The notes under the pieces: model-generated | What the model was told of the DNA's origin: nothing | The model's database searches: none | The model's input: the letters and a program-made list of their open reading frames with translations, nothing else | Program-made: the position numbers and the translations under genes | In this document: piece by piece, positions 32,280-43,048 of the stretch | Layout: each line of letters starts with the position of its first letter | How positions within the stretch are numbered: the stretch's first letter is position 1 | Assembly: GCA_036365455.1 (NCBI GenBank) | Contig: JAWQUS010000011.1 | Coordinates: 3,306,001 to 3,370,000 of the forward strand | Direction of reading: 5' to 3' | Origin: Macrosoma leucophasiata | Lineage: Eukaryota > Arthropoda > Insecta > Lepidoptera > Hedylidae | Length of the DNA stretch: 64,000 nucleotides

Positions 32280-32679
32280 TAATGTGGGGCCTCCATTTTA
32301 GTTTGTGATCGAGTGTTAGACCCAGGTATTTAACTTGGTTCTTCCACTCGATCGTCTGTCCGTTAATGTTTAGTCTCGGGAGTGAGCTACTTGTTATATG
32401 ACGTTTAGTGAAATAAATAGCTTCGGTTTTATTTTCATTTACTTTGAGTTTCCACTTATTAAAATAATTGGTAGTGGTATGGAGGGCTTTGTTTAATTTG
32501 TTTTTAATCGAGTTATGTTTTGACCCCGAAGCTAGGTAGGCAGTGTCATCAGCATATAAGGTCAGGACAGTGCCAGGGGTTTTTGGGATGTCATTTATGA
32601 AAACTGCAAATAATTTAGGTGCTAATATGGAGCCCTGGGGCACGCCCTCCACCACGGGGTGGGGGGGGTGATAGAGCAT
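32266..32679 (-). pseudogene. Jockey-like ORF2, RT catalytic core
   Basis: VEGVPQGSILAPKLFAVFIN (RT motif B) followed by LTLYADDTAYLA, the F/Y-A-D-D active-site box, then KVNENKTEAIYFTKR and VKYLGLTLDHKLKWRPHIN. These are consecutive RT motifs in the right order. The aspartate pair is intact, but frameshifts on both sides prevent a full product. Confidence 0.8.
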
Positions 32680-32876
32680 TTTTAACTTTAACTTTAATAA
32701 TTCTATTAGTGAGAAATGATTTAATCAGCTGGCAGTATTCGTAGGGAATTTCTGCCAGTATCAGTTTGTGGATTAAGCCTTCGTGCCATACGGTGTCGAA
32801 GGCTTTTTCCAGGTCTAGTAGTACCATACCAGTGTCGTAATTTCTGTTGGCGGAGAGTTGTACGTGCTCCACCACC
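32653..32876 (-). pseudogene. Jockey-like ORF2, RT motif A segment
   Basis: VEHVQLSANRNYDTGMVLLD then LEKAFDTVWHEGL carries motif A with the first catalytic aspartate. It continues to KVKVKNALS. The frame is lost in a G/C homopolymer stretch (~32653-32672) before motif B. Upstream it is joined to ORF1 codons at ~32877. Confidence 0.8.
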
Positions 32877-33020
32877 CTTGCCAGTTGGTGTGTAGCCAGC
32901 TCTCACCGGCGGTGACCCCTGCTCGCTCGGCGGCGGGGAGAGTGAACTCTCCATGTCCTCGTCAGCAACACGCACCTTCGATGTTGCTACGTTGGGCGGG
33001 CTCTCGGAGCCCCTCTTCAT
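32877..33020 (-). pseudogene. Jockey-like ORF1, N-terminal 48 codons
   Basis: Starts MKRGSESPPNVATSKVRVAD and continues with a Pro/Ser-rich stretch to GYTPTGK. Low-complexity N-termini of this sort are usual in Jockey gag-like ORF1. The zinc-knuckle part is deleted. After the junction the ORF1 frame runs out of phase through ORF2 sequence. Confidence 0.6.
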
Positions 33021-33306
33021 ATCTGCGAACACACAGAACACGATTTAATTGTTTATTTGTTGTATACAAACACTCCCGAAATTAATCGCGCCAATAATTG
33101 GCGCGCCCCTCTGAGGCAAAAAGACCGTTAAGTAACAGTCGTTTGCGGAGGGCAAATGTGCGCGAAACGGCAAGTACGTATAACTATGCAAGGTAGTGGC
33201 CGAGTGAAACACGTCCGCTCGGTCACAACGCTCGAATAGCACTCCCTAAACCAGATTTTTTTCTAAGATTTTTTTCTAAAAAACCATGATGTTAGTACGT
33301 ACAGTA

Positions 33307-33550
33307 CTCAACAATTAATATTGCACATCGGGCCTGCATCGAGAGACGATCGGCTCGTTTCGACTTCGTAGAGCTTTATCTCTGTTGCACACTGCCTACG
33401 TAAGCACTGACAGTCCAGTATTAGTCATAATTTAATCAAAATGGTCGACAAACGTCAAATAGGTACACCGCGAAAGAGATAACGCTCTACAGACCCGAAA
33501 TAAGCCGAAGTCTCCTTCCTAGACTCGATGTGCAGTATTTAGTGTTGAGC
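33307..33550. mobile_element. Family H MITE, complete
   Basis: CTCAACAATTAATATTGCAC ... GTGCAGTATTTAGTGTTGAG, inner GAGCTTTATCTCT / AGAGATAACGCTC. 244 bp. Confidence 0.65.
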
Positions 33551-34318
33551 AAAGTAACTGACTTATGACAGCTGATAGGGTTTTATCGTCGTCTTACTTA
33601 ATTTGCATACACTGCATAACCACAGTATAGGAGTTTTGGCGGGAACCTTAAAAGATGCGTGTGGTGCTCTTACTTTATTTTATTTTCTTGGTGTATTTTT
33701 GAGTTTTAATAAATAAACTTGGTGGCATTTTGTTTGATATAGGCTTATTACAGTGCTCGTGTATATAGTGAAATAGAATAACAGTGCGAAAACAGTTTCT
33801 TTCGGGTTGCCTCCAAAACTTCATTGTAAATGTTTCGGTAAAGTAGCCATCGCTTTACTCGAATTACTGTGACTCTGACTGACTGACGGACTGATAAATT
33901 GACTGACTGACTGACTAACTTCTACGTTGCTTATTACGAATACGAAAGATGCATAACAAGCGATGCCATAAAATTAAAAAACACAGTATAAGTAGGCTGT
34001 GGCATTACTCAACAATGCTAATCACAGTTATTCAAGTGAAGCCTTAGAAACACTAAAATCAACATGAAAAATTGTTTACCAACAGCCTGATGTAAACAAC
34101 GTCTTGACTCAGTCCTTGAAATGGGGTTTCTGAATTACCAATATTATATTCGTACTGGCTTGTAAATTATATGAATATTTTGGCGCGTGGATAACATTGA
34201 CAGGGCAAGAGATAAATTAGGTTTACCAGTGATATCAAATATACATATGAAGGGATTGAAAGACTTGACTTGATGATTACTATTAATACTTATAGAATAA
34301 TAATTATTATTGTACGTC
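33551..34318. other. Unassigned, with a (GACT)n microsatellite
   Basis: 33870-33920 is an imperfect GACTGACT run. No other feature. Confidence 0.4.
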
Positions 34319-34328
34319 ATTCGCTATA

Positions 34329-34584
34329 ATTGTTTTTATAATATTTCGCATTAACACATGCTTGTGAAATATATTTTATTTTTAAAGAAAAATGGAAAGA
34401 AAAAATTGACTTCAGGCGAGACTCGAACTCGCGACCTACTGGGAATCTAGTCCAGCCGCTCTTCCAATTGAGCTAATGAAGCCCTGCCCGATTTGTCAAA
34501 TCTTTCCATCACATCTATTGCATTGCTTTATGGTAGCAGCAGCGCCATCTATTACCAACTATGCTAGTTAGTAATAGATGGCCT
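34329..34584 (-). mobile_element. tRNA-containing retroposon, monomer
   Basis: Flanked by ATTCGCTATA on both sides (34319-34328, 34585-34594), a 10-bp target duplication. Minus-strand order: leader with TAGATGGCGCTGCTGCTACC, tRNA-like core, tail ending ATTATAAAAACAAT. About 256 bp. Confidence 0.75.
34409..34482 (-). tRNA. tRNA-like core of the retroposon
   Basis: Acceptor GCTTCAT/CTGAAGT (one G-T pair and one mismatch), D arm GCTC/GAGC, anticodon loop CTAGATT, T arm GCGAG/CTCGC. No CCA. No poly(T) terminator right after it; the next bases are CAATTTTTTC, which could act as a Pol III stop. Confidence 0.55.
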
Positions 34585-35033
34585 ATTCGCTATAGGTAGC
34601 TTGTAAACTGACAATGCAAAAGTGTCCTTGTAGACCAATTTGATATATAATATTTGAGTTTGAGTTTATGGACGGTCAGAAAGAATTCAGTTTGTACACA
34701 TGGGCACTTAGCGACATAGCAAAAACTGTACTTGTTTGTTTTTGCATATGTTAATCTGTCTTTAAGTGTACCTACCTGCTGAATAAAAGAATAAGATAAT
34801 GATAAAATTGTCTCCATTGCCAATTTTGTCTACAACACGTATTTTCTTTTGGATATAGAAATACATCACTATCCATTGACTATTCTTCATGGATTCTTTA
34901 ATGGGTGCAATACCATTATTGAATGATTAGGACAATCTTCAAAATAATCACAATAGCTATCGCCGTTGTTTTAATTTTACTTTCCGGAGACACGATGGCA
35001 ACTACAATACCTGTGAAGTAGAAACATTTTGGT

Positions 35034-35288
35034 ACAAATCTCACATTGATGTTAAGTGATGACTGCAGCCTATAGACATCTACACAAAAACCAGAGATCA
35101 AAATGCAGATGTGTTGCCAACCCTGAGACCTATGTTGTTATGTCTCTGTGTTAGTTGTTACGGGTCCATATATTACCATGTAACCGGAACGCGATAGTGC
35201 TGAACACTACCATTTGGCGGCAGATAGATTAAGTAACGCGGTGGTGTCTACGCTCTAGAGCTCATGCGCTGCAACTCTACCGCCAGTG
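35034..35288 (-). mobile_element. SINE-A, older subfamily
   Basis: TTAGTTGTTACGGGTCCATA variant; tail missing on the left. Confidence 0.65.
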
Positions 35289-35291
35289 GAA

Positions 35292-35460
35292 TTCATTTCA
35301 GCTGAAAGACGCCTAGACTACTGGATAAAAGGCTTTTCCAAAAATTGCCACGATGAACGTTCCTGGGCCGCCCTCATCCAGCGATTTCCTTTACCAGGTC
35401 GTCGGTCCATCTCATGGGGAGCCTGCCTACGATTCGTCTTCAGATACGCGGTTTTAAACA
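35292..35460 (-). pseudogene. RTE 3' coding scrap
   Basis: Plus strand TGGGCCGCCCTCATCCAGCG and GTCGTCGGTCCATCTCATGG are the complement of the R-W-x-D-D and R-W-M-x-A-A region of RTE. Heavily broken, with no usable frame. Confidence 0.5.
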
Positions 35461-35462
35461 AA

Positions 35463-35711
35463 TCTATATATCTATAATAAAATCAATTGCTGTTCGTTAG
35501 TCTCGCTAAAACTCGAGAACGGCTGAACGGATTTATCATATCTTGGTCTTCGTGGAGGTCTAGGGAAGGTTTAAAAGGTAAGAAAATAAAGAAATTGAAG
35601 GGAAATAGTAAAAACCACAAATTTATTTTCCCATACAAATAATCCGTATATATCAAACCTTTGACATATTATTTCATTGTGAGGCAATACGAAGTTTTCC
35701 GGGTCAACTAG
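35463..35711 (+). mobile_element. Helitron-C, first of a tandem pair
   Basis: TCTATATATCTATAATAAAA to TTTCCGGGTCAACTAG. The next Helitron starts on the very next base. Confidence 0.7.
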
Positions 35712-35788
35712 TCTTATAAATCAATTGCTGTTAGTTAGCCTCGCTAAAACTCGAGAATGGGTAGACCGGTTTGGCTAACTTCAATGAT
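35712..35788 (+). mobile_element. Helitron-C, second of pair, 5' part
   Basis: TCTTATAAATCAATTGCTG directly after CTAG. Interrupted at 35789 by a LINE; continues at 40231-40389. Confidence 0.65.
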
Positions 35789-36039
35789 CGTGCTTCGTCC
35801 CTCGCAGTGACTAGACGTGTATCAGTATGCGTTATAATTAAAAAAAAAATCGGTGTCATATAAATATTAACTTTAAAGTACAGTAAATTAAGTTTAAAAC
35901 CAAACAAAAAGTGCGGAGCTAATTACATCATTAAGCACCTAGACGCGCCTGCAGCCACCGCGCCCACGACCCTCCTTCGTCCCGCGGAAACAAACAGTTG
36001 CTATTTTTTGCTCTTTCACGCATAGCAATCATCACCAAC

Positions 36040-37032
36040 ATGAATGTGCAGCGCTCACCGCCCCGACCCAATCTACCTTCAACGAGCAGCGCTTCGGCTA
36101 CCCTCATCGGTGGATCACAACCGGACTTGTCCAAGATGAGTAATCTTAATGTGGATACGCAAATTACTTTCCGGAAGCGTAAAAAGCCGGAAGACTGCGA
36201 ATGTCACAATGAGATAAAAGAAATACGTTCTGAGATGACACGAATTAGTTCATTACTGGAAAAATATGTAGGATCTAATGAGCAGATTATGCAAAAAATG
36301 CAAGAAAATATTACCGAAATATCGACACAAATTAGAGACATGCAATTTTCTAATGAACAAACTATAAATACCATACAAAGTAATGTAGATAGAGTAATTA
36401 CGGATATCAACGATATTAAATCATCAACGACATCGATGTTATCTGAACAGAAGGACATAAAAATCCACGTGACAAAATTAGAAAAGTCGATATCTCTCGG
36501 CGAGAATAGAATAAAGTCACTCGAGAACGATCTACAAAACTTAAAAACAGTGTCACCACCGAACCCAGAAAACCAACATTCCCTTGGTGAGCACATAGTT
36601 CAAGAACTACAGAATCGTAAGAACAGAGAGAGAAATGTTATGATTGTTGGCTTACTGGAACCATCATTCCCTAACACTGATCAAAATATAGCAAAAGACG
36701 AAACTGAAGTGCTTAAAATAATATCATCTATAAGTACAGACCTTCCGAAGCCAATCAATATTTTTCGAGTTGGCAAATACAGTCCTGATAAGAATCGAAC
36801 AATAAAGATATGCTTTGATACAGTAGGGCCCGCTAAGGAATTGCTACGTAACAGAAATAAACTGTCAGGTGGAATCAAGATTTATTCAGATCAGACTCCA
36901 ACACAACGGAACTACTTCAAACATTTGAAAGAAGAGTTGCAACGGCGTGAGAATAATGGAGAAAATCTAACTATCAAATATATACACGGAACTCCTACAA
37001 TAATCAAATCGAACCAAAAAAACTACAAATAG
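36040..37032 (+). CDS. LINE ORF1 protein (coiled-coil, L1-ORF1p/transposase_22-like)
   Basis: Intact frame of 330 codons from the ATG at 36040. An in-frame ATG at 35998 would add 14 residues, but the later one has the better AAC-ATG context. N-terminus is Pro/Ser-rich (NVQRSPPRPN). Residues ~50-170 are a long hydrophilic coiled coil (heptad-like EIKEIRSEMTRISSLLEKY). The C-terminal half has an RRM-like domain (ERNVMIVGLLEPS ... INIFRVGKY ... RTIKICF) and a basic tail segment (TPTQRNYFKHLKEELQRREN). By family knowledge it would trimerise and bind element RNA as part of the RNP. No stop or frameshift, in contrast to ORF2 downstream. ORF2 opens within the end of ORF1 in another frame. Confidence 0.8.
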   Translation: MNVQRSPPRPNLPSTSSASATLIGGSQPDLSKMSNLNVDTQITFRKRKKPEDCECHNEIKEIRSEMTRISSLLEKYVGSNEQIMQKMQENITEISTQIRDMQFSNEQTINTIQSNVDRVITDINDIKSSTTSMLSEQKDIKIHVTKLEKSISLGENRIKSLENDLQNLKTVSPPNPENQHSLGEHIVQELQNRKNRERNVMIVGLLEPSFPNTDQNIAKDETEVLKIISSISTDLPKPINIFRVGKYSPDKNRTIKICFDTVGPAKELLRNRNKLSGGIKIYSDQTPTQRNYFKHLKEELQRRENNGENLTIKYIHGTPTIIKSNQKNYK

Positions 37033-39925
37033 ACATCACTGCCACGGCCACCGAATCGAAAAATACCTATGAAGTACTAGAAAACTATCAAAAAATTCAT
37101 AAAAATAAATCACGTTTTACATTCTTATATTTAAATGCTCGCAGTATTCGTAAAAGAGGAAAATTTGATGAATTAAAGTGCATCCTCCGAGCCATACCAA
37201 ATACCATACACATTATTCTACTAACAGAAACGTGGATACGTACCGAAGAACAAGCATTACAATATCAACTTGATACCTATACCCATTATTATAATTATAG
37301 ATCGGATTCTGGAGGAGGAGGAGTGTCAGCATATGTACACAATAATATTAAACATAGTCTGTCTGAGTCAATTTATGTTGGAGGGAACAACTATCTATGG
37401 ATTAAATTAGAAAAATACGCTCTTGAAGTTGGTGTTGTATACAATCCCGGTAACACTGACTACAAAGAGTTTTTAAAAGTATATGAATCACAATTGGAAC
37501 GTAGAAACCGAGCGATTGTTTTTGGTGATTTTAACATGGATCTCTTGAGAAAAGATAGTAAAACAAAACAATACAAGCAACTTTTACAGGAATCAGGACA
37601 CAAAATCATCAATAAGATAAGCAAAAAGTATTGCACAAGATCTGGAAAAACAAGAAAATCTATTTTAGATCACGTAAGTACTAACCTCAAAAACGATAAG
37701 TTTCATATGACAATATTTAATTCCTCACTATCCGATCATAAGCAGATATACCTGGAAATTAAAAAGGTCAAACCTCCTAAAAAAATCTACCATCAATATG
37801 AAGCAATAAACTATACCAGACTACTGCAGTCAGTCGAAAATAAGATTCAAAACATTACTGAGGATTATAATACATTTGAGAACACAATCAAGGAGTGCAT
37901 TGAAGAAAGCAAAGTCATAAAGAAAAAAATTCTAAACAAACCTCAGGAAGATTGGATAAATAAGAACGTGATAACTGCAATTAATGAGAGAAATATACAA
38001 TGGACAAAACTTAATAATATGACGAATGCATCAAGTGATGAGGATTTGAAGGAGCAATTTGAAACTAAAAGAAAACAAGTAGCAAATTTTATGCAAGACA
38101 CAAAGGATTCGTATTATTTTAAAGAGTTTACTAAATGTAACAAAAAACCAAAGAAAATGTGGAATCTAATAAATTCTTTATCAAATAATAAGATACAACA
38201 AAACTGTGCTCCTCCAAAACTATTAATCAATTCCAATGAAATAAAAGACCCTATTGAGATAGCAAACGTATTTAATACCTATTTTTCAACAATAGGTCAG
38301 CAGTTAGCAAATCAAATACCTAAAATATTTCACGACAATTATATGCAAGTTCTTCCAGCACAAAATACGACTTTAAACTCTTAAATGTCATCTATTAATC
38401 CATGTACTGAAGCATAAATTTTACATATTATATCTCAACTAGATTGTAATAGTAGTGTTGGTATAGATGGAATAAGTACCAAAGCGATCAAAAGCGTAAA
38501 ACAAACCATATTGAGTAAATTAACTCCTTTTTTTTGAACAACCTTCTTGAAAACGGTATATTTCCAAATTCACTGAAAATAGCAAAGACTACACCAATTT
38601 GCAAATCAGGTCCGAGAACAGACCCGGGTAATTACCGTCCTATATCTGTACTACCAGTAATTTCTAAAATTTTAGAAAAAATCATGTATATTCGGTTGCA
38701 AAAATATTTAGAATCAATTAACTTCATTTCACAAAATCAGTACGGCTTTAGACCTAAAAGTAGCACTCTCACTGCTTCTGTTGATCTCATTACTAAAATA
38801 AAACAAAACATAGATAATAAACATATAGTACTCGGTATATTTATAGATATGAAAAAGGCATTTGACACAGTAAGCCACAAATTACTTTAAAAAAAAATGG
38901 AAGCCATTGGTATCACGGGTAAAGCTTTACAAATGTTTGGATCTTATCTTACTGGAAGATTTCAGGTAGCAAAAATTAATAATTCTAAGAGTAATTCTAA
39001 ACCTATAACCTACGGGGTTCCACAAGGATCAATTCTGGGTCCTTTGCTCTTCTTGATTTATATAAATAACATCAACGAACTAGGACTTAAGGGTCAAATA
39101 ACTCTTTATGCAGATGACACGTGTTTATTTTATTTTGGCTCTTCTATACATACCTTAATATCCCAAGCTCAAAACGACTTAAACATTGTAAGCGATTGGC
39201 TGCAATATAACTTACTGACTATCAATATATCTAAAACGTGTTATATAATTTTTAAAGCTAAAAATAAACCAGTGCCAACATATACCCCCTTAACAATAAA
39301 TAACATACCTTTGCAACAAAAAACTGACGAAAAATACTTGGGATTACACATAGATACCTACTTATCATGGAAAGTCCATATTAATAAAATAAAAACCAAA
39401 TTAGTCAGCCTTTGTGGGTCGTTACGCAACATAAGACGTTGTATACCACGTAGGTTACGATACACCATTTACAACGCATTAGTCAAACCTCACTTATCCT
39501 ACCTAATTGAAATCTGGGGCAGCTCTGTAAAAACAAGAATAGCCGAACTCCAAATTATACAAAACAAAATAATCAAATTACTTTTTAACTATCACTATTT
39601 AACATCAACAAATAAAATATACAATGAAACAAATATAATGAACATAAAAAAATTATATTATTACAACACTTGTATCTTCATACGAAAAACACTCGATCGG
39701 AATATCCATACTAATCTTACGTTCACTAAACAAAAAGAGATACCGCATCGACGAACCACGCGCCGAGCTAGTTTCATTCTTCTACCAAAAGCTCGAACAA
39801 ACTATGGCAAATCAATGATTACTTTTGAAGGAGCTCAATTTTATAACAAAATACCCTCGGAAATAAAAAACGTTGGCTCATTTAACGTATTCAAGAAACG
39901 GCTTGCTGAGTATCTAGTAGTCTGA
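37033..39925 (+). pseudogene. LINE ORF2 (endonuclease + reverse transcriptase), broken
   Basis: Reading order: APE-type endonuclease with FLYLNARSI, ILLTETWIR, FGDFNMDLL, SILDHVSTN and SLSDHKQIYLEI; a linker; RT with NYRPISVLPVISKILEKIM, QYGFRPKSST, GIFIDMKKAFDTVSH (motif A), YGVPQGSILGPLLFLIYIN (motif B) and ITLYADDTCLFYF (catalytic YADD); then a thumb with KYLGLHIDTYLSWKVHI. Endonuclease and RT catalytic motifs are all legible. Breaks: in-frame TAA at 38382 and 38415, a frameshift at the T8 run 38528-38535, and in-frame TAA at 38888. The frame then stays open to 39925. The product would nick target DNA and prime reverse transcription; this copy cannot make it in one piece. Confidence 0.85.
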
Positions 39926-40230
39926 GTAGCTGCATATCAGATACATATTGATTTGTTGTTTGGTGTGTGCTCAGTGAACATGTGAATTGATGCGTTTTAG
40001 AGTCCAGGTAGCATATATATATGTGTGTGTATTCACTACAAATACTTTATTCTTATCTGTACGACATCATTCTTGTTCATTTCTGTTATCTTTGGTTTTT
40101 TTTTTTTTTTCTTATTCTTTTGGATGCGACGACGAATTGTAATAACTTAGCAACTATGATTCTCATGTAAGTGACTTTGATGTCTTTTTTGAGAATAAAT
40201 GTCTTTAAACCCAACTTTGGATTGAATGAT

Positions 40231-40389
40231 TTTTGGAAGTCCAGGGAAGGTTTAAAAGGTAAAAAAATATGAAGAAATTGAAGGGAAACAGTAAAAACTA
40301 CAATTTTATTTTCCCAAACAAATAATCCGTATCTATCAAACCTTTGACACATTATTTCATTCTGAGGCAATACAGTCAGGGTCAGCTAG
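40231..40389 (+). mobile_element. Helitron-C, second of pair, 3' part
   Basis: GGAAGTCCAGGGAAGGTTTA to GTCAGGGTCAGCTAG. Rejoins 35712-35788 if the LINE and one flank copy are removed. Confidence 0.65.
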
Positions 40390-40397
40390 AAGGTTAT

Positions 40398-40606
40398 AAA
40401 AATAAATAAATATTACATTCACAGCCCCACACTAAGTATAAACCTGTGTCTTGGGTGCCGTTGAACATACATAACACATACAAAAACACCCAGACCAGAA
40501 ACAAATATCTGTAGGCCATACAAATATTTGTCCCGGTGCGGGGGATCAAACCCACGACTCTTCGAATCAAACGGTTGTCTCACACCGCTGAACAAACCGG
40601 GTCGTC
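40398..40606 (-). mobile_element. SINE-T2, tRNA-headed, near full length
   Basis: Minus strand: GACCCGGTTTGTTCAGCGGT (A box), GTGGGTTTGATCCCCCGCAC (B box), then ATTTGTATGGCCTACAGATA and a tail toward GGGGCTGTGAATGT. About 210 bp. Confidence 0.75.
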
Positions 40607-40632
40607 TTCATCTCTCATTCATCGTTTAACGT

Positions 40633-40826
40633 TCGGCCCTGTAATTTCCGGCATAGAGGCATAACACCTTAGGCATCGCAGATCGGCAACGCATCTGCAT
40701 TTTGACCTTTCTATTGAGTGGGTGTCTCTATAGACACCTCTGACACTGCGGCCTATGCTGCAGTCATCACTTAACATCAATGTGAACTGCACGCTTGTTT
40801 GCCACTTTTATTACATTTAAAAAAAT
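40633..40826 (+). mobile_element. SINE-A 3' half with small internal duplication
   Basis: CGGCCCTGTAATTTCCGGCA to a TTACATTTAAAAAA tail; an extra CTATAGACACCTCTGACACT segment lies in the middle. Confidence 0.65.
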
Positions 40827-40969
40827 CTCATTTTATAGTGCTATCTCCTAACTGCTCACGTTTAAGTGCTGTGAAACATACATACAGTGAACATAGAAGT
40901 TCCTCCTTTTTTGAAATCGATTAATAAAAGCTACCGGTAAGAAATTAATTGTGTTCATTTAGCTGAGTC

Positions 40970-41115
40970 TGACGGTCAATTGGTTCTTTTGTCATTTTGT
41001 TTGGACGAGAATTTTCCACTCGGTCGACGGTAGCTGATGGAAAATATACTTAAATTCGATAGCAAACGTTTGTGAAAATATTGGCGGCCATTCTGTGTTC
41101 AAAGGAGTTCAATGT
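40970..41115 (+). repeat. Repeat X, diverged copy
   Basis: GGTCAATTGGTTCTTTTGTC ... CACTCGGTCGACGGTAGC is shared with 43779-43929. Confidence 0.5.
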
Positions 41116-41249
41116 AGGTACCAACATTTTTGTATAGTAGGTGGAGGTCACGCAACCTTATACCTACTATACCTTATATATACTATACAAAATAGTTTGT
41201 ATTATGTGTATAGTAATATATATATCATATATTATATTGTGGCAATGGA

Positions 41250-41570
41250 AAATGGAGCACATTCAAGAATTAATACATGTCATATTTTATGGCATAGCCA
41301 AGCAGATCTCGAAGCTGAAGTGGCAATGGGCAGGGCGCATAGCTCGGAGAACCGATAGCCGCTGGGGCAGAAAGGTTCTCGAGTGGAGACCACGTATCGG
41401 CAAGCGCAGCGTAGGACGTCCACCTGCAAGATGGACCGACGACCTAATCAAGGCTACAGGTACCCGCTGGATGCACGTTGCTTCCTATCGGTCGGCATGG
41501 AGGTCATTGGGGGAGGCCTATGTTCAGCAGTGGACGTCCTATGGCTGATATGATGATGATAATATTTTCT
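41250..41570 (+). pseudogene. RTE LINE ORF2 C-terminus with 3' end
   Basis: The best preserved RTE tail here: SKLKWQWAGRIARRTDSRWG, then RKVLEWRPRIGKRSVGRPPA, RWTDDLIKATGTRWMHVASY and the final EAYVQQWTSYG before a stop. A (TGA)n-type tail, GATATGATGATGATAAT, follows, the simple-repeat 3' end of RTE elements. The 5' limit near 41250 marks a severe truncation during insertion. No RT catalytic motif is included. Confidence 0.85.
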
Positions 41571-41709
41571 GGTACTATTTCAAATTGAACAGATTCTTTT
41601 TTCGAGTTTAGAATTTGAAAGAAAATTTTCCGTCACAGCGGCAATAAAACTTACTGGTTTTGTTAATAAGCTGTATTCACTTACCACCATACAAACTTTG
41701 TTCATTTAC

Positions 41710-41942
41710 CGAAGGTGGCAAACAAACATGTAGTACACATGGATGGTAAGTAATGACTGCAACCTGAAGACATAAGTATACACAAAAATCTGATGTTAAG
41801 ATGCGTTGCAGCTCCTGAGGCCTTAGTTGTTAAGTCTCTGTGATAATTTTTGCACTATTACCAACTATAATACGGTAGAGTTGAACATGCATATCGCGGT
41901 AATACCGCCCTCAGGCTGCTACACTAGCACTCTACCACTAAT
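41710..41942 (-). mobile_element. SINE-A, older subfamily, diverged
   Basis: GGAAGGTGGCAAACAAACATG-like tail side to CACTCTACCACTAATG; directly followed by another copy. Confidence 0.6.
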
Positions 41943-41952
41943 GATACCTACA

Positions 41953-42240
41953 TTTTTTTTCTTATGTCATGAAAGTGGCAAACAAGCATGCAGTTCACAT
42001 TGGTGTTAAGTGATGACTGCAGCCTATAGACACCTATACAAAGACACAGGTTAAAATGCAGATGCGCTACCACTTCTGAGGTCTAAGGTGTTATGCCTCT
42101 GTGCCGGAAATTAAAGGGCCGTACATTACCACCTGACCGGAACACGATAGTGCTGAACACTACCATTTAGCGGCAAGTATATTAGGTAATGCGGTGGTGC
42201 CTACGCCCGCGAGCTCCGTCACTGGAGCTCTACCACCAGT
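41953..42240 (-). mobile_element. SINE-A, full length
   Basis: Poly(T) to GAGCTCTACCACCAGT, young subfamily. Same orientation as its left neighbour. Confidence 0.8.
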
Positions 42241-42272
42241 GGCATTATTTTTTTACTTTTTTACCACTTTCA

Positions 42273-43048
42273 TCTATACTTATAATAAATCTGAAGAAGT
42301 GAAAATTCTGTACATTAAAAATATTGAAAAAATAAATACCAGGGGTTACTAGATCGATACCGAACACAAATATGTGATTAGAATTTTTTTTGTCTGTCTG
42401 TCTGTCTGTTTGTTCAAGCATCACATAAAAACTACATGTCCGATTACAATGAAACTTGGTATAATTATCCTGGAATAATGTCTTTTTGTCTGCGTGTTTG
42501 TGCACGCTAATATCAGAAACGGCTTATTTGATTTGCGGTTTTCACTAATAAATTGTGGTATAACAAGGAGTAACTTAGGCTACTTTTATCTCCATACATC
42601 CATACATACATACCTACATACAAATAAGTGGAATTGGAGTGTATCCGACTTTGACGGGACTTCCATGGGTAGGTAGCTGATGTAACAAGGAGTAACTTAG
42701 GCTACTTTTATCTCCATACATCCATACATACATACATACATACCTACATACAAAGAAAAATTGGAGTGTCTTCGACTTTGACGGGACTTTCACTAGCAGA
42801 TAGCTGATGTGATAAGGAGTAACTTAGGCTACTTTTATCTCCATACAACCATACATACATACATAACTACATACAAATACATAGAATTTTAGTGTCTCCG
42901 ATTTTGACGGGACTATCACTGGCAGATAGCTGATGTAATAAGGAGTAACATACGCTACTTTTATACTAGCTGCGCCCACGACTGCGTCCGGGTAGATACT
43001 GAACAATCATACTTTTTCTCACGTAGGCAAAGTCGCGGACACAGCTAG
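42273..43048 (+). mobile_element. Helitron-A, long form with four ~125-bp internal repeats
   Basis: TC at 42273, CTAG at 43045-43048, A^T context. Interior: a (TCTG)n run at ~42390, the block GTGCACGCTAATATCAGAAA, then units starting AAGGAGTAAC at 42565, 42687, 42814 and 42940. 3' end GCGGACACAGCTAG. 776 bp. Confidence 0.75.

Larger units (their letters stand above)
31184..33286 (-). mobile_element. Jockey-like LINE with internal deletion, complete ends
   Basis: The element is bounded by a 12-bp direct repeat TGATGTTAGTAC (31172-31183 and 33287-33298). Minus-strand order: 5' UTR, first ~48 codons of ORF1 (to ~32877), then the RT part of ORF2 from just before motif A to the C-terminus, then a C-rich 3' UTR with AATAAA about 20 bp from the end. 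Most of ORF1, the endonuclease and the RT N-terminus are missing. Both termini and the target duplication are kept, so this is not simple 5' truncation. Confidence 0.8.
35789..40221 (+). mobile_element. CR1/L2-group LINE, nearly full length (~4.4 kb)
   Basis: A ~250-bp 5' UTR, ORF1, ORF2 and a ~300-bp 3' UTR ending with AATAAATGTCTTTAAACCC and no poly(A) run. Imperfect flanking repeat TTCAATGAT (35780-35788) and TTGAATGAT (40222-40230). It sits inside Helitron-C, whose halves rejoin across it. Clade is inferred from RT wording and the ORF1 type; Jockey or a relative cannot be excluded. Confidence 0.75.

Noticed and set aside
36204..36596. 130-codon minus-strand ORF
   Set aside because: Antisense shadow of the LINE ORF1 coiled coil.
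42590..42960. Satellite or CRISPR-like array
   Set aside because: The ~125-bp units are internal repeats of a Helitron, contiguous without unique spacers, and recur inverted at 43995-44480.
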